A stretch of 64,000 bases of DNA, taken from assembly GCA_022508375.1 (NCBI GenBank), contig JAFLVJ010000004.1:115611-179610 (forward strand), written 5' to 3'. Origin of the DNA: Clostridiales bacterium (GTDB lineage: Bacteria > Bacillota > Clostridia > Christensenellales > CAG-314). The position numbers and the translations under genes are program-made. This document shows positions 8,633 to 17,588 of the stretch, piece after piece. A model generated the notes under the pieces. The model was not told the DNA's origin, searched no databases, and worked only from the letters and a program-made list of their open reading frames with translations. Numbering within the stretch: position 1 is the stretch's first letter; the number at the start of each line of letters is the position of its first letter.

Positions 8633-11196
8633 TGAGCAATCTCTTCCATTTGATATATTTCAAATACGTCGCCAACCTTGATGTCGTTGTAGTTTTCAAC
8701 GGAAATACCGCACTCGTACCCCTGAGCAACTTCCTTTACGTCATCCTTGAAGCGCTTGAGCGCCAAGATATTGCCGTCGTAAATGCTGATATTGTTACGG
8801 TAGATACGTACCTTACCGTTGCGAACGACCTTTCCGCTCGTGACGTAACAACCTGCAACTGCGCCAACGCCCGTGATCTTGAATACCTCGCGCACTTCGA
8901 CGCTACCGGTAACGGTTTCGCGATATTTAGGCGCAAGCATACCTTTCATAGCTGCAGTAACGTCGTCAACGGCGTCGTAAATTACGCTGTACAGACGAAC
9001 ATCCACACCTTCCTTTTCGGCAAGTGCCTTAGCGTTGGAATCTGCGCGAACGTTGAAGCCGATAACGATTGCTTCACTTGCTTTTGCAAGCATAATATCC
9101 GTTTCGTTGATTCCGCCAACACCACCGTGTATTGCGCTGACCTTGACTTCGTTGTTGGAAATCTTTTCCAAACTGCTCTTCAAAACTTCCAAGCTACCTT
9201 GAACGTCGGTTTTGATGATAATGTTGAGGTTCTTAAGTTGACCTTCGGAAATACGTCCGAACAAATCTCCAAGATTGATGGAAGGAGTTTGACGAGCGTT
9301 TTCCAACTTGACCTTATTTTTACGCTCTTCGGCGGCTTTCTTGACGAGTTTTTCGTCGGCAACGTACATGTAGTCGCCTGCTTGAGGAACTTCGGAAAAG
9401 CCCAATACTTCGACAGGCATCGAAGGACCTGCACTCTTGATTTTCTTGCCCTTGTCGTCGAACATGGCGCGAATCTTACCCGTTGCGTAACCAGCTATGA
9501 GGCTGTCGCCAACGTTAAGCGTACCGTTGCTGACAAGCACTGTCGCAACAGGACCTCTGCCCTTGTCGAGCTTGGCTTCGATAACCGTACCGGTTGCGCG
9601 TTTTTCGGGATTGGCCTTCAGTTCTTTTATTTCGGTAACAAGCAATACACTTTCGAGCAACTTATCCAGTCCCATACCGGTCTTAGCAGATACGGGGACC
9701 ATGATTGTGTCGCCGCCCCATTCTTCCGGTACAAGTTCGTACTCAGTGAGTTGCTGCTTGACTCTATCAGGGTCGATATGCGGTTTATCCATCTTGTTGA
9801 TTGCAACTACAATGGAAACGCCTGCCGCTTTTGCGTGGTTGATAGCTTCAATTGTTTGAGGCATTACGCCGTCGTCTGCTGCAACAACGATGATTGCAAC
9901 GTCTGTGATTTTTGCTCCGCGAGCGCGCATGGCAGTGAATGCAGCGTGTCCGGGAGTGTCGATAAACGTGATAAGTTCACCGTTAGCGGTAACGGTATAT
10001 GCGCCGATATGCTGAGTAATACCGCCGGCTTCGCCACTTGTTACGTTAGTGTTACGTATAGCGTCCAGCAGGGAGGTTTTGCCGTGATCTACGTGTCCCA
10101 TAACGGTAACGATGGGTGGGCGTTTAGTATTGTTTTCCAGTCCGTCGTCCGAACCGGCGTTGTAAATAATTTCTTCGGCGGTTTTTTCAAGCTTGAGTTC
10201 GAGAGTAACGCCGTGCATTCCTGCAATGTACTCGGCATAGTCGAAGTCAACAGTGTCATTGATTGTCTTCATTATGCCTTCTTTGAACAGTTGCTTGATG
10301 ATTTCCGACGCGGATACACCGATTTTTTCGCTCAACACCTTGATTGCAACTTCTTCACTGGTTACAACAGCGTGAGTTATCTTAGGCGCAGTAACCGTAG
10401 GTGTATCGTTGGATTTCTTTGTACGAGCCCTACGTACAACTTTTTCGTCATCGTAATCCGCGCTGTAATCACGAGTAATAAGACTCTTCTTGGATAGCGT
10501 CGAACGCTTCTCGTCGGGATGTTCCTTAGTCTTGTTTTTGTTGCCGTGAGATTTTTGCGGCTCGTTACGCGGGATATCCATGATTGGAGCGTAGGCTTTG
10601 CCCGCTCCTTGACGCTGCTGCTGCGAGGCGTTACCGCGTTTAGCTTGACCTTGATCGGGTCTGGCTGTTCGCGAACCTTGCTGAGATTTGTTTGCACCAA
10701 CGCGTTCGTCGCGTTTGGCTCCGCTTGCAGGCGTGGCAGGTTTTTTCGTTGCACCGCTTAAGTCGAGGAACTTTCTTACCTTTACGTTACCTTTTTCGTC
10801 GGTGTAAGTCTTGACTTCCCTACCGTTTTCCATAGTGGTAACAACCTTAGTCTTGGGTTTTTCCTCCACTACAGGTTCGGGTTCGACAACAGGCTCGACG
10901 ATGAGTGCTTCATCCTGCGCAGGCGCTTGTTCCACTTGAACAACTTCTTCTTCCACTACAACAGGAGCGGAAATTTCTTCAACTTGTTCGACAACTTCCA
11001 CTACGGTCGGTTGTTCGACTTCCTGTTGCTTGAACTCCGCCTTGCGCTGCTGAATTGCTTCGGAAAGCGCACTTGCGCGTTGTCTGATGCTCGCAAGCGT
11101 CTGTTGCATTGAGCGCGCAACGTTAACAACGTTAGTTTTGACCGTCTTGACGTTATCAAAACTTTTTGTTTTTTGAGTATTGGTTGTATTTGCCAT
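8629..11196 (-). CDS. infB: Translation initiation factor IF-2
   Basis: GTPase that positions initiator tRNA on the 30S subunit and promotes subunit joining. I choose the ATG at 11196 ([11 protein letters not shown], 855 aa) because GGGAGG sits directly upstream and is inside the longer ORF. Residues 1-270 form a low-complexity, Glu/Val/Gln-rich then basic N-domain. An IF2N-like segment follows near residue 285. The G domain holds [29 protein letters not shown] and NKMDKP. Domains II, III and a C-terminal initiator-tRNA-binding domain complete the protein. Lies between ylxQ and rbfA. Confidence 0.98.
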   Translation of the reverse strand: MANTTNTQKTKSFDNVKTVKTNVVNVARSMQQTLASIRQRASALSEAIQQRKAEFKQQEVEQPTVVEVVEQVEEISAPVVVEEEVVQVEQAPAQDEALIVEPVVEPEPVVEEKPKTKVVTTMENGREVKTYTDEKGNVKVRKFLDLSGATKKPATPASGAKRDERVGANKSQQGSRTARPDQGQAKRGNASQQQRQGAGKAYAPIMDIPRNEPQKSHGNKNKTKEHPDEKRSTLSKKSLITRDYSADYDDEKVVRRARTKKSNDTPTVTAPKITHAVVTSEEVAIKVLSEKIGVSASEIIKQLFKEGIMKTINDTVDFDYAEYIAGMHGVTLELKLEKTAEEIIYNAGSDDGLENNTKRPPIVTVMGHVDHGKTSLLDAIRNTNVTSGEAGGITQHIGAYTVTANGELITFIDTPGHAAFTAMRARGAKITDVAIIVVAADDGVMPQTIEAINHAKAAGVSIVVAINKMDKPHIDPDRVKQQLTEYELVPEEWGGDTIMVPVSAKTGMGLDKLLESVLLVTEIKELKANPEKRATGTVIEAKLDKGRGPVATVLVSNGTLNVGDSLIAGYATGKIRAMFDDKGKKIKSAGPSMPVEVLGFSEVPQAGDYMYVADEKLVKKAAEERKNKVKLENARQTPSINLGDLFGRISEGQLKNLNIIIKTDVQGSLEVLKSSLEKISNNEVKVSAIHGGVGGINETDIMLAKASEAIVIGFNVRADSNAKALAEKEGVDVRLYSVIYDAVDDVTAAMKGMLAPKYRETVTGSVEVREVFKITGVGAVAGCYVTSGKVVRNGKVRIYRNNISIYDGNILALKRFKDDVKEVAQGYECGISVENYNDIKVGDVFEIYQMEEIAQ

Positions 11197-11212
11197 ATTA
11201 CCTCCCAGCAAT

Positions 11213-11494
11213 CTACATCAAATTTTCAAGTATTGCGTTAGCCAACGACTTATCACAAATTGCCAACGCTTTACAGTTCTTTTTCTTTAGCGTTTCGTAA
11301 TCATCAATCTGCGCAATGGGACATCCCGTGCGTTGCGATACGTTTTGCAAAACCGAAAGAGAATTGTCCGAAAGAGTCGGTGTGTACAGTAACAGGTGAA
11401 GGTGTTTTTTATTGCTTTTTATACTGTCACAACCAAGCACTACCGAACCTTTTTTTATTGCAAAGCCAATATACGTTTCTACTTTACTGTTCAA
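11213..11494 (-). CDS. ylxQ: YlxQ-like ribosomal L7Ae-family RNA-binding protein
   Basis: A 93-aa protein with the L7Ae/L30e/S12e fold pattern: [17 protein letters not shown], a central [12 protein letters not shown] strand-turn and [19 protein letters not shown]. In other Firmicutes this protein binds kink-turn RNA; its exact role is open. The start is TTG with GGAG seven bases upstream and overlaps the ylxR stop by 11 nt. It lacks some of the conserved Gly-rich features of better studied homologues, so the family call leans partly on position between ylxR and infB. Confidence 0.85.
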   Translation of the reverse strand: MNSKVETYIGFAIKKGSVVLGCDSIKSNKKHLHLLLYTPTLSDNSLSVLQNVSQRTGCPIAQIDDYETLKKKNCKALAICDKSLANAILENLM

Positions 11495-11744
11495 TCAAAT
11501 TCTCCAATTCTTGCGCTACGCTATCAAGGGTAAAACCATGCTGTTTAGCAAATCCCTTGCTTTTTATTGCCTTGTTTATGCAATCCTTGCACTTGCAAAG
11601 ATACACTCCACGCCCATTGAGCTTGCCTGTTTTGTCGATTACAACCACATCGTCGTTGTGGACTATACGAATCAGCTCGTTTTTCGGCTTCATCTGACGG
11701 CAAATAACACACATCCTCTCGGGCACTTTTTTAACTGCACTCAC
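11484..11744 (-). CDS. ylxR: YlxR family RNA-binding protein
   Basis: Small 86-aa basic protein of the YlxR/DUF448 family. The signature is RMCVICRQMKPKNELIRIV followed by GRGVYLCKCKDCI. Two Cys pairs could bind zinc in this copy. The family has been implicated in RNA binding and, in Bacillus, in RNase P activity and gene regulation. Start GTG lies just after the nusA stop. Conserved position between nusA and ylxQ. Confidence 0.93.
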   Translation of the reverse strand: MSAVKKVPERMCVICRQMKPKNELIRIVHNDDVVVIDKTGKLNGRGVYLCKCKDCINKAIKSKGFAKQHGFTLDSVAQELENLIEQ

Positions 11745-11746
11745 AA

Positions 11747-12838
11747 TTAGTCATCCTCATCAGTAGTTTTCATGTCATCAAACATGCCGCTTTGCATGGC
11801 CGCAGTATATGATTTGACGTCAATTTTCCATCCTGTAAGTTTTGCAGCCAAACGTGCGTTTTGACCTTCTTTGCCAATTGCCAATGACAACTTTTCGTCA
11901 GGAACGACCACTTTTGCCTCTTTCGTTTCCTCATCCGCCTGAACAATAAGAACTTTTGCAGGGGAAAGAGCGCGCGCAATGTAATCGAGAATATCGCTAC
12001 TCCAGGGGATAATATCAATCTTTTCTCCGCCGATTTCAGCAACGATTGCGTTTACGCGTGCGCCTTTGTTACCGACGCATGCGCCAACAGCGTCGATTTC
12101 GGGATCGGTTGAATAAACAGCCATCTTGGTGCGGAAACCTGCTTCACGGACAATACTCTTGATTTGCACGATGTCGGCGCGGATTTCAGGAACCTCCGTC
12201 TCGAACAAACGCTTGATGAACATGAAACTTGCGCGAGAAAGCATAACCTGAGTTCCACCTGCACCGTCGCGAACACGCTTGACAAGCACCTTGATTCTGT
12301 CTCCGGCGTGATAACGTTCACCTGGAATTTGCTCCTGAACAGTCAGTACGCCCTCCATTTGGTTTTTGCCGATTTCAACGTAAATTGTGCCGTCATCCTT
12401 GACGCGATTAACTACGCCGATAAGCAATTCATTTTCCTTGTCCATGTATTGGCTGAACGTAACATCCTTTTCCGCTTGATGCAAACTGTTCATTATAACC
12501 TGGCGTGCATTTTGCGCGGCGATTCTGCCAAAGCCACGAGGATCGATTTCTGTAAGCATCTCATCGCCGATTTTGTAGGATTTCTTTACAAGGCGGGCGT
12601 CAGCAAGCGACACTTCCTTTTCGGGAAATTCAACAGTTTCCACAACGGTTTTGCTGATATACACACGGATAGCAAATTTCTCGGGGGTAATTTTTACTAC
12701 GATATTGTTTGCTTCGCCGTAATTCTTTTTGCAAGCGATAGTCAATGCGGTTTCCAAGGATTCGATAACCTTCTCCTTGCTTATACCTTTCATTTCTTCC
12801 AGTTCGTCAAGAGCGAGAAAAAACTCTTTGCTAATCAT
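11747..12838 (-). CDS. nusA: Transcription termination/antitermination factor NusA
   Basis: RNA polymerase-associated factor that affects pausing, termination and antitermination. At 363 aa it has the short Firmicute form: N-terminal polymerase-binding domain (MISKEFFLALDELEE), S1 domain near residues 135-200 and two KH domains (CVGNKGARVNAIVAEI and AIGKEGQNARLAAKLTGWKID). No C-terminal acidic repeats, as usual in Gram-positives. AGGAGG precedes the ATG. Located between rimP and ylxR. Confidence 0.97.
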   Translation of the reverse strand: MISKEFFLALDELEEMKGISKEKVIESLETALTIACKKNYGEANNIVVKITPEKFAIRVYISKTVVETVEFPEKEVSLADARLVKKSYKIGDEMLTEIDPRGFGRIAAQNARQVIMNSLHQAEKDVTFSQYMDKENELLIGVVNRVKDDGTIYVEIGKNQMEGVLTVQEQIPGERYHAGDRIKVLVKRVRDGAGGTQVMLSRASFMFIKRLFETEVPEIRADIVQIKSIVREAGFRTKMAVYSTDPEIDAVGACVGNKGARVNAIVAEIGGEKIDIIPWSSDILDYIARALSPAKVLIVQADEETKEAKVVVPDEKLSLAIGKEGQNARLAAKLTGWKIDVKSYTAAMQSGMFDDMKTTDEDD

Positions 12839-12850
12839 TGTCGTGTCCTC

Positions 12851-13309
12851 CTAAAACTCGATTACAGGCTCAACCTTAGCCGTATCTTTTTTGATAAATG
12901 TAATTTGTTTACCGTTTTTCAACTCAACGGTGAAAGTATCTTCGTCATATGCAACCAACACACCTTCATAACTTTTTTTGTTGTCCAGCGGCGTGTAAAG
13001 TCTAACCAAAATTTTCTTATTAAAATTGCGCTTGTAGTCTCGTTCGGTTTTAAGCGGTCTATCAATACCCGGCGATGATACGTTCAAGATGTATGACGTA
13101 TCTATAGGATCCAACTTATCAAGCGGTTCGTCAATTGCACGGTGCAATTTCTCGCAGTCGTCAATGGTAACTCCGCCATCCTTATCTATTACAATAGTCA
13201 GGTTCATACCATCATACTTCTTTTCGTACAGTACTTCAATTACCTCCAAACCAAAGGATTGAGCAATTGGCTGTACCAACGACATTACCTGTTCGGATAC
13301 CTTACCCAT
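12851..13309 (-). CDS. rimP: Ribosome maturation factor RimP
   Basis: Assembly factor for the 30S subunit. I use the ATG at 13309 (MGKVSEQVMSLVQP, 152 aa) because AAGGAGG lies 4 nt upstream; the ORF-track GTG at 13372 falls inside a leader hairpin. The N-terminal alpha/beta domain carries GGVTIDDCEKLHRAIDEPLDKLDP and ILNVSSPGIDRPL, the family signature. The C-terminal SH3-like domain includes YEGVLVAYDEDTFTVELKNG. First gene of the nusA-infB operon, behind a strong promoter and a structured leader. Confidence 0.96.
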   Translation of the reverse strand: MGKVSEQVMSLVQPIAQSFGLEVIEVLYEKKYDGMNLTIVIDKDGGVTIDDCEKLHRAIDEPLDKLDPIDTSYILNVSSPGIDRPLKTERDYKRNFNKKILVRLYTPLDNKKSYEGVLVAYDEDTFTVELKNGKQITFIKKDTAKVEPVIEF

Positions 13310-13325
13310 AAAACCTCCTTGAAAA

Positions 13326-13446
13326 ATGTCCTTACATAAAGTTGAGAGTGGAGCCTTCTCCACTCTCACCAAGTAATGACATTAACTTTGGCGAAAATCA
13401 TATCGACAACAACAATTCATCGATACTAAACGAACGTAAGTTCGTT
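13326..13446 (-). ncRNA. Structured 5' leader of the rimP-nusA-infB operon (three hairpins)
   Basis: Between the predicted start of transcription (about 13446) and rimP there are three inverted repeats. The first, 13429-13446, is a perfect 7-bp stem (AACGAAC / GTTCGTT) with a 4-nt loop at the very 5' end. The second, 13401-13425, has a 6-bp stem TATCGA / TCGATA. The third, 13326-13382, has a perfect 11-bp stem (TGAGAGTGGAG / CTCCACTCTCA) capped by AAGG, extended after an internal loop by TTAC/GTAA and ATGTC/GACAT. The third has no U-tract, so it is not an intrinsic terminator. A regulatory role is inferred. An enterobacterial rimP leader is known, but I cannot show homology. Confidence 0.6.
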
Positions 13447-13452
13447 GTAATT

Positions 13453-13481
13453 AGTATATCACTAAATAAGTTATTTGACAA
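13453..13481 (-). promoter_or_regulatory. SigA-type promoter of the rimP operon
   Basis: Minus strand TTGTCA (13476-13481), a 17-bp spacer, and TATACT (13453-13458). Predicted transcription start near 13446, leaving a 137-nt leader before rimP. Confidence 0.8.
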
Positions 13482-13562
13482 CTATTTATTATAAATAAAT
13501 AGAAATCGACCATTTTACGGGCTTTTACACACCATTTTAGCGATAAAAACCAAGCAAAAGTT

Positions 13563-13581
13563 GCTATGCGTGTCATAGTAG
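13563..13581 (+). repeat. Operon-junction motif, copy 1
   Basis: GCTATGCGTGTCATAGTAG. Over 28 positions it matches the copy at 41158 at 23. It contains an inverted repeat CTATG-N5-CATAG. It lies 24 nt past the stop of the PolC-like gene and upstream of the rimP promoter. See the findings for the set. Confidence 0.55.
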
Positions 13582-13604
13582 TTTATAAAAGCACAAAAAT
13601 CGAC

Positions 13605-15257
13605 CTACTTAGCGTTATACGAAAGGTAACTCATGCACCTTGCCACAGTCAAAGCGGTATCCGCGCAAAAAACAGTGCTTGGGCACTCTACTCGGCACTT
13701 CTTGGCGACGTCATCTATCTTCGAAGTATTTATTGAAACTTCCAATATGCTGTTTTCAAACAGTTCGCCAAGCAAATCCGACTGAACCACCGTTTTGTTC
13801 TTAAAGAGGTATCCAAACGGCGACGCGTAGTAATTGAGTATATCCAAGATTTGTCCGAGGTTTACACCTACAAGCGTACAGCCATAAGTAAACTTGTACA
13901 GGTCGGAAATAATCTCCGTTAACGTTGGGTAAAATATAAGTTTATTTTGCGTTATTCCGCACGCCTCCAGCAATTTGACGTCCAATTCATCATTTCTTTC
14001 GGGATTTATATAGGTAAATAAACGTTCGGTAACATGTCCGTGTGCGACCTTAACTGCAGAAATTGCGTACAGCTTGTCCTCTATCACTTTACCCAGACCT
14101 GTTGCATTAACGTGCAAAACTACAAAGTCCTGTTCGCTAATCACAGATTTCTCCGTTGAGTCATCAACGAAGTTTATTTGTCTGTACTCGGTAAAATCTT
14201 CAGGCCTGACAATTAGGTACTGACTCGCAGGCTCGTTTATATACTCTCGCTGAGTGGATATTGCCTCTATCTTGCACTTGCACAAATCGTACACACACAT
14301 TTCGAGACTGCTTCCATCGCGATTATACGCTACCTTACCCCGAACAACAACAGAATCCCCGTTTGTTAAAAAAGTTGCAACGAGCTTTAGCTTTTTATCA
14401 TTCGCCAGGATACGCTTTTCCGATAGCGTCTTTGCCTCCGCTTCGCCCTTGCCCGTTTCGCTCATTATCGTTGATACGTCCGTTATTTGCAAACGCAAAA
14501 ACAGTATGCAGGACATTGAATGTCCGGTGCCGTCTGTCAATGTAAATGAGCAAACGTTCAGCATTGGGTTGCTCTTGGCAACTCGCGTAGTTTTGTTGGA
14601 TATTGTTCCGCAAACAACGCAAGCATCCATTGGTCTGCGCACGTCAGCTATGTACATAGGCGAAGCTGTTATTTGCTTGCCAAATACCACGTCAACGTTG
14701 CTTATACTGAAATAACGCGAAGGTTTTAGCAGTTCTCTGTTGATTGCAAATTGTACCAATTTTTCCTGCTCTTCAACGTTTGTAGCAGGCGACGAGGACG
14801 TATCCAACCGAACAACAAATTCAACTTGATAACAAGTATATTCAGCAAAATATTCCGACAGTTTTTCACAAAATTCCGATACCTCGAAATTGCGCTTTAC
14901 CACTTCGTTCACGTTAAAAACAACGGTAATATATCTGCCTGCAACACCGACGTCAATTTTTGTCTTGGGGATATTGGCGTAAATTGGATATCGATTCTTT
15001 ATCAACTCTATCAAAATTCGCCTAAAACTTAAGTCGGTAAATTCGTCATCTACGAACTTAACGGAACACGTGTACCCCTTGGGCAAATCACTCTTGACAA
15101 TATTGATAATTTGCGTACGTAAATTGACGTCAAAACCTTGCGCCTGCGGGTGCGAAAGTGTACAAAAAACCTTTCGCACTTGTCTGTCAACGCGAATTTC
15201 TCTCATGCGCAAGTCGCACAAATCATTAAATTGTTGATGCAATTTATCAATTATCAT
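13605..15257 (-). CDS. PolC-like protein lacking polymerase and PHP domains, with inactivated exonuclease fold
   Basis: A 550-aa protein found where Clostridia usually have polC, between ispG and rimP. Residues 1-170 resemble the PolC N-terminal region. An OB fold follows near residues 205-330 (VVCGTISNKTTRV, LNVCSFTLTDGTGHSM). The C-terminal 180 residues align with the DnaQ-type exonuclease of PolC: FVVLHVNATGLG replaces the normal DxETTGL, LVGVNLGQILDIL replaces the HNxxFD block, and the final H(x)4D block reads VFCADTAL. All catalytic acids and the His are therefore replaced. The PHP halves that flank the exonuclease in PolC are absent, as is the whole polymerase core (about 900 aa). The frame is intact, ATG overlaps the ispG stop by 11 nt, and codon use looks like the neighbours, so it looks maintained rather than decaying. 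Function unknown; it is not an active polymerase or exonuclease by sequence. Confidence 0.8.
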   Translation of the reverse strand: MIIDKLHQQFNDLCDLRMREIRVDRQVRKVFCTLSHPQAQGFDVNLRTQIINIVKSDLPKGYTCSVKFVDDEFTDLSFRRILIELIKNRYPIYANIPKTKIDVGVAGRYITVVFNVNEVVKRNFEVSEFCEKLSEYFAEYTCYQVEFVVRLDTSSSPATNVEEQEKLVQFAINRELLKPSRYFSISNVDVVFGKQITASPMYIADVRRPMDACVVCGTISNKTTRVAKSNPMLNVCSFTLTDGTGHSMSCILFLRLQITDVSTIMSETGKGEAEAKTLSEKRILANDKKLKLVATFLTNGDSVVVRGKVAYNRDGSSLEMCVYDLCKCKIEAISTQREYINEPASQYLIVRPEDFTEYRQINFVDDSTEKSVISEQDFVVLHVNATGLGKVIEDKLYAISAVKVAHGHVTERLFTYINPERNDELDVKLLEACGITQNKLIFYPTLTEIISDLYKFTYGCTLVGVNLGQILDILNYYASPFGYLFKNKTVVQSDLLGELFENSILEVSINTSKIDDVAKKCRVECPSTVFCADTALTVARCMSYLSYNAK

Positions 15258-16296
15258 TTGTCAATAAATCAATTTCTTTCTTGAATTCCGAAACCGCTTC
15301 TTCTTGCGATACGTTCCTGTAATGTTTGCCGTGCTTAAAGAAAGTAAACCAGCCGTTTGCTCCCGCCATGCCTAAGTCCGCATCGCTGCATTCCCCCGGA
15401 CCGTTAACTTCACAGCCCATCACTGCGATTTTGACATTGGAACGCAGATCTTTAACGTAGTCGTAAATTTGGGTGGCAACACTCTCCAGATCGATACTAC
15501 ACCGTCCGCACTTAGGACAGGATACAAATGTTACGCCCTGCCGTAACCCCAACGAAATCAATATATCTTTTGCAGCATATACTTCGTCAACCGGATTTGA
15601 AGTAAGAGATACGCGAATCGTATCACCTATGCCGTCTAACAGCAACGAGCCTATTCCAATAGAATTTTTTACAAGTCCTTGACGTAGCAAACCCGCTTCC
15701 GTTACACCCAAGTGCACAGGATACCCCAGTTTACTTATTAAACGATTTACTCCCACCGTTTCCCTGACGTCCGTACTCTTTACAGATAAAACAATATCGG
15801 AAAAATTGCGACCTTCGAAATAGTGAACGTACTGCTCCAAACTGAGCGCTAAAGCTTTGCTTTTATCGCCGTTAACGGAGGCAAGCGTTTCCTTATTGAT
15901 AGAACCACTATTTACGCCGATTCGCACAGGGACGGAGTGCGCCTTTGCGCAATCGATAATCTTGTCAAGATGATTTAATGGAATATTGCCCGGATTGATA
16001 CGAATTTTATCTGCGCCCGCAATAATCGCCAGTACCGCAAGTCTGTGATCGAAGTGGATATCCGCAACAAGTGGAACATCAGTTTGCTTGCGAACGGCAC
16101 TAAATGCTTCATAGGAGCGCAAATTGGGCACGGCAATACGCACGATATCACACCCAGCCTTTTTACATTCCTCTATCTGACGCAAGGTGCCTTCCCTGTC
16201 CGTCACAGGAATGTTTGTCATTGACTGTATTGCAATTTGGTTACTACCACCAATGACAATATCCCTTATTTTTACTTGCTTAGTTTCTACTCTCAT
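15247..16296 (-). CDS. ispG: 4-hydroxy-3-methylbut-2-en-1-yl diphosphate synthase
   Basis: Fe-S enzyme of the MEP isoprenoid pathway, converting MEcPP to HMBPP. The TIM-barrel part shows PLVADIHFDHRLA and GADKIRINPGNI; the C-terminal part has FVSCPKCGRCSIDL and MGCEVNGPGECSDADLG, holding the three Cys ligands of a [4Fe-4S] cluster. 349 aa, short two-domain bacterial form. Overlaps rseP upstream by 4 nt and the PolC-like gene downstream by 11 nt. With dxr in the same operon it gives two steps of the pathway. Confidence 0.97.
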   Translation of the reverse strand: MRVETKQVKIRDIVIGGSNQIAIQSMTNIPVTDREGTLRQIEECKKAGCDIVRIAVPNLRSYEAFSAVRKQTDVPLVADIHFDHRLAVLAIIAGADKIRINPGNIPLNHLDKIIDCAKAHSVPVRIGVNSGSINKETLASVNGDKSKALALSLEQYVHYFEGRNFSDIVLSVKSTDVRETVGVNRLISKLGYPVHLGVTEAGLLRQGLVKNSIGIGSLLLDGIGDTIRVSLTSNPVDEVYAAKDILISLGLRQGVTFVSCPKCGRCSIDLESVATQIYDYVKDLRSNVKIAVMGCEVNGPGECSDADLGMAGANGWFTFFKHGKHYRNVSQEEAVSEFKKEIDLLTNDN

Positions 16297-17588
16297 AGTT
16301 TCAAAATATCAATAAGCAACATCAACGCAATCAACACTATCAGGCCTATACCGTTGATATATGACTGAACCTTTCTGTTGATGGGTTTACGCGCAATCCA
16401 CTCTATCAGTACGAAGATCATTTGACAGCCGTCCAAAGCGGGCACCGGTAAAAGATTGAATACGGCAAGATTGACTGAAATCAACACAATAAGCATAAGC
16501 ACATTACCAAATCCCGTCTGAATAACTTGGGTAGTCATGCTTATTGTCGTGATAGGCCCGCCTACACTTTCTATACCTACAACACCGGTCAACAGTCCGC
16601 CAAGAGTACGCAATACAAGCATACCGACTTCACAACAGTACGGCACCACTCTGACAAGCGATTCGCCAAAGCCGAACTTGTATTTGTCGTAGTGAATGGA
16701 CATGCCTATACCGCTATAGGAGGCTTGCTGCTCCGCAACTATCGCACTGTTGTAAAAGTCACTTTTACTAAGTTGATAATCGTACTCTGTATTACCGTCG
16801 ATTACTGTCAAGATAAGCGTTTCACCAGCCAGACCGAATTGATTGCTCCAATCACCGTCTTTGCTAAGCAATTTACCTTCCAATTTATAAACAGTGTCGT
16901 TTGGTTGCAATTTGCGATTGCCGTCAACGGAATAAAATTTTCCATCAACTTTCGTTAACGTTACCGGAGTAAAAACATCCTGTTTGACGCCGTGAAGCGT
17001 TTCCTTTTCATACTTTCCGTCGCCGTTTGTATCACGCAACACAGTTATAGACATCTCGTCGTCGGTGAAATATCGACTGAGGCTGTCCAACATATAGACG
17101 CGCTTTCCATTAACTTTGTAGATAATATCACCGCTTTGCAGTTGTTGATTTACCTCGGGAGCGTATTCGTAAACGTTATTGACAACCACAACCGTCTCGC
17201 CATAGCACGCGAAAACGATGATTGCAATCAAAATTGCGGATATGAAATTAAAAAAAGCACCTGCAAATAGAACGATAAGCCGTTTCCATGGTTTTTGCTT
17301 GTGAAATGCCTTGGGATTGTCGGTATCATCGTTCTCGCCTTCAAATGCGCAAAACCCGCCCAAAGGCAACAAACGCAAGGAAAAAACTTCGCCATTTTTC
17401 TTTTTACGCGATAAAATCTTAGGACCCATACCAACGGCGAACTCGTTAATTTGAAATCCGAGAAGTTTACCAGCGGCGTAATGTCCCGTTTCATGTATAA
17501 GCACCATAACCATCAGTACAACAAACGCAAGTAGGACGTAACCCACCGTTTTCATTACCGATGTAAAATCACACAAAAGCGTCAGCAT
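16293..17588 (-). CDS. rseP: RIP metalloprotease RseP (site-2 protease)
   Basis: Membrane zinc protease that cleaves transmembrane segments, for example of anti-sigma factors. HETGH appears in the first membrane helix (residues about 31-35), and the second metal motif LLPVPALDG lies near residue 385. A PDZ domain spans roughly residues 140-225, and there are four membrane segments. At 431 aa it is slightly longer than many homologues, with an insert after the PDZ domain. Overlaps dxr by 7 nt. Order dxr-rseP-ispG is conserved in Firmicutes. Confidence 0.95.
   Translation of the reverse strand: MLTLLCDFTSVMKTVGYVLLAFVVLMVMVLIHETGHYAAGKLLGFQINEFAVGMGPKILSRKKKNGEVFSLRLLPLGGFCAFEGENDDTDNPKAFHKQKPWKRLIVLFAGAFFNFISAILIAIIVFACYGETVVVVNNVYEYAPEVNQQLQSGDIIYKVNGKRVYMLDSLSRYFTDDEMSITVLRDTNGDGKYEKETLHGVKQDVFTPVTLTKVDGKFYSVDGNRKLQPNDTVYKLEGKLLSKDGDWSNQFGLAGETLILTVIDGNTEYDYQLSKSDFYNSAIVAEQQASYSGIGMSIHYDKYKFGFGESLVRVVPYCCEVGMLVLRTLGGLLTGVVGIESVGGPITTISMTTQVIQTGFGNVLMLIVLISVNLAVFNLLPVPALDGCQMIFVLIEWIARKPINRKVQSYINGIGLIVLIALMLLIDILKL

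Noticed and set aside
8617-10497. 626-aa plus-strand ORF
   Set aside because: It lies wholly opposite infB, has no recognisable family features and reads as Cys/Phe-rich antisense shadow of a conserved gene.
12164-13078. 304-aa plus-strand ORF
   Set aside because: Antisense of nusA and rimP; composition typical of a shadow frame.
13310-13372. GTG start of rimP in the ORF track
   Set aside because: Falls in the leader hairpin; ATG 13309 has AAGGAGG directly upstream.
13326-13382. Large rimP leader hairpin as an intrinsic terminator
   Set aside because: No U-tract follows the stem on the minus strand, and the operon continues downstream with a good ribosome binding site.
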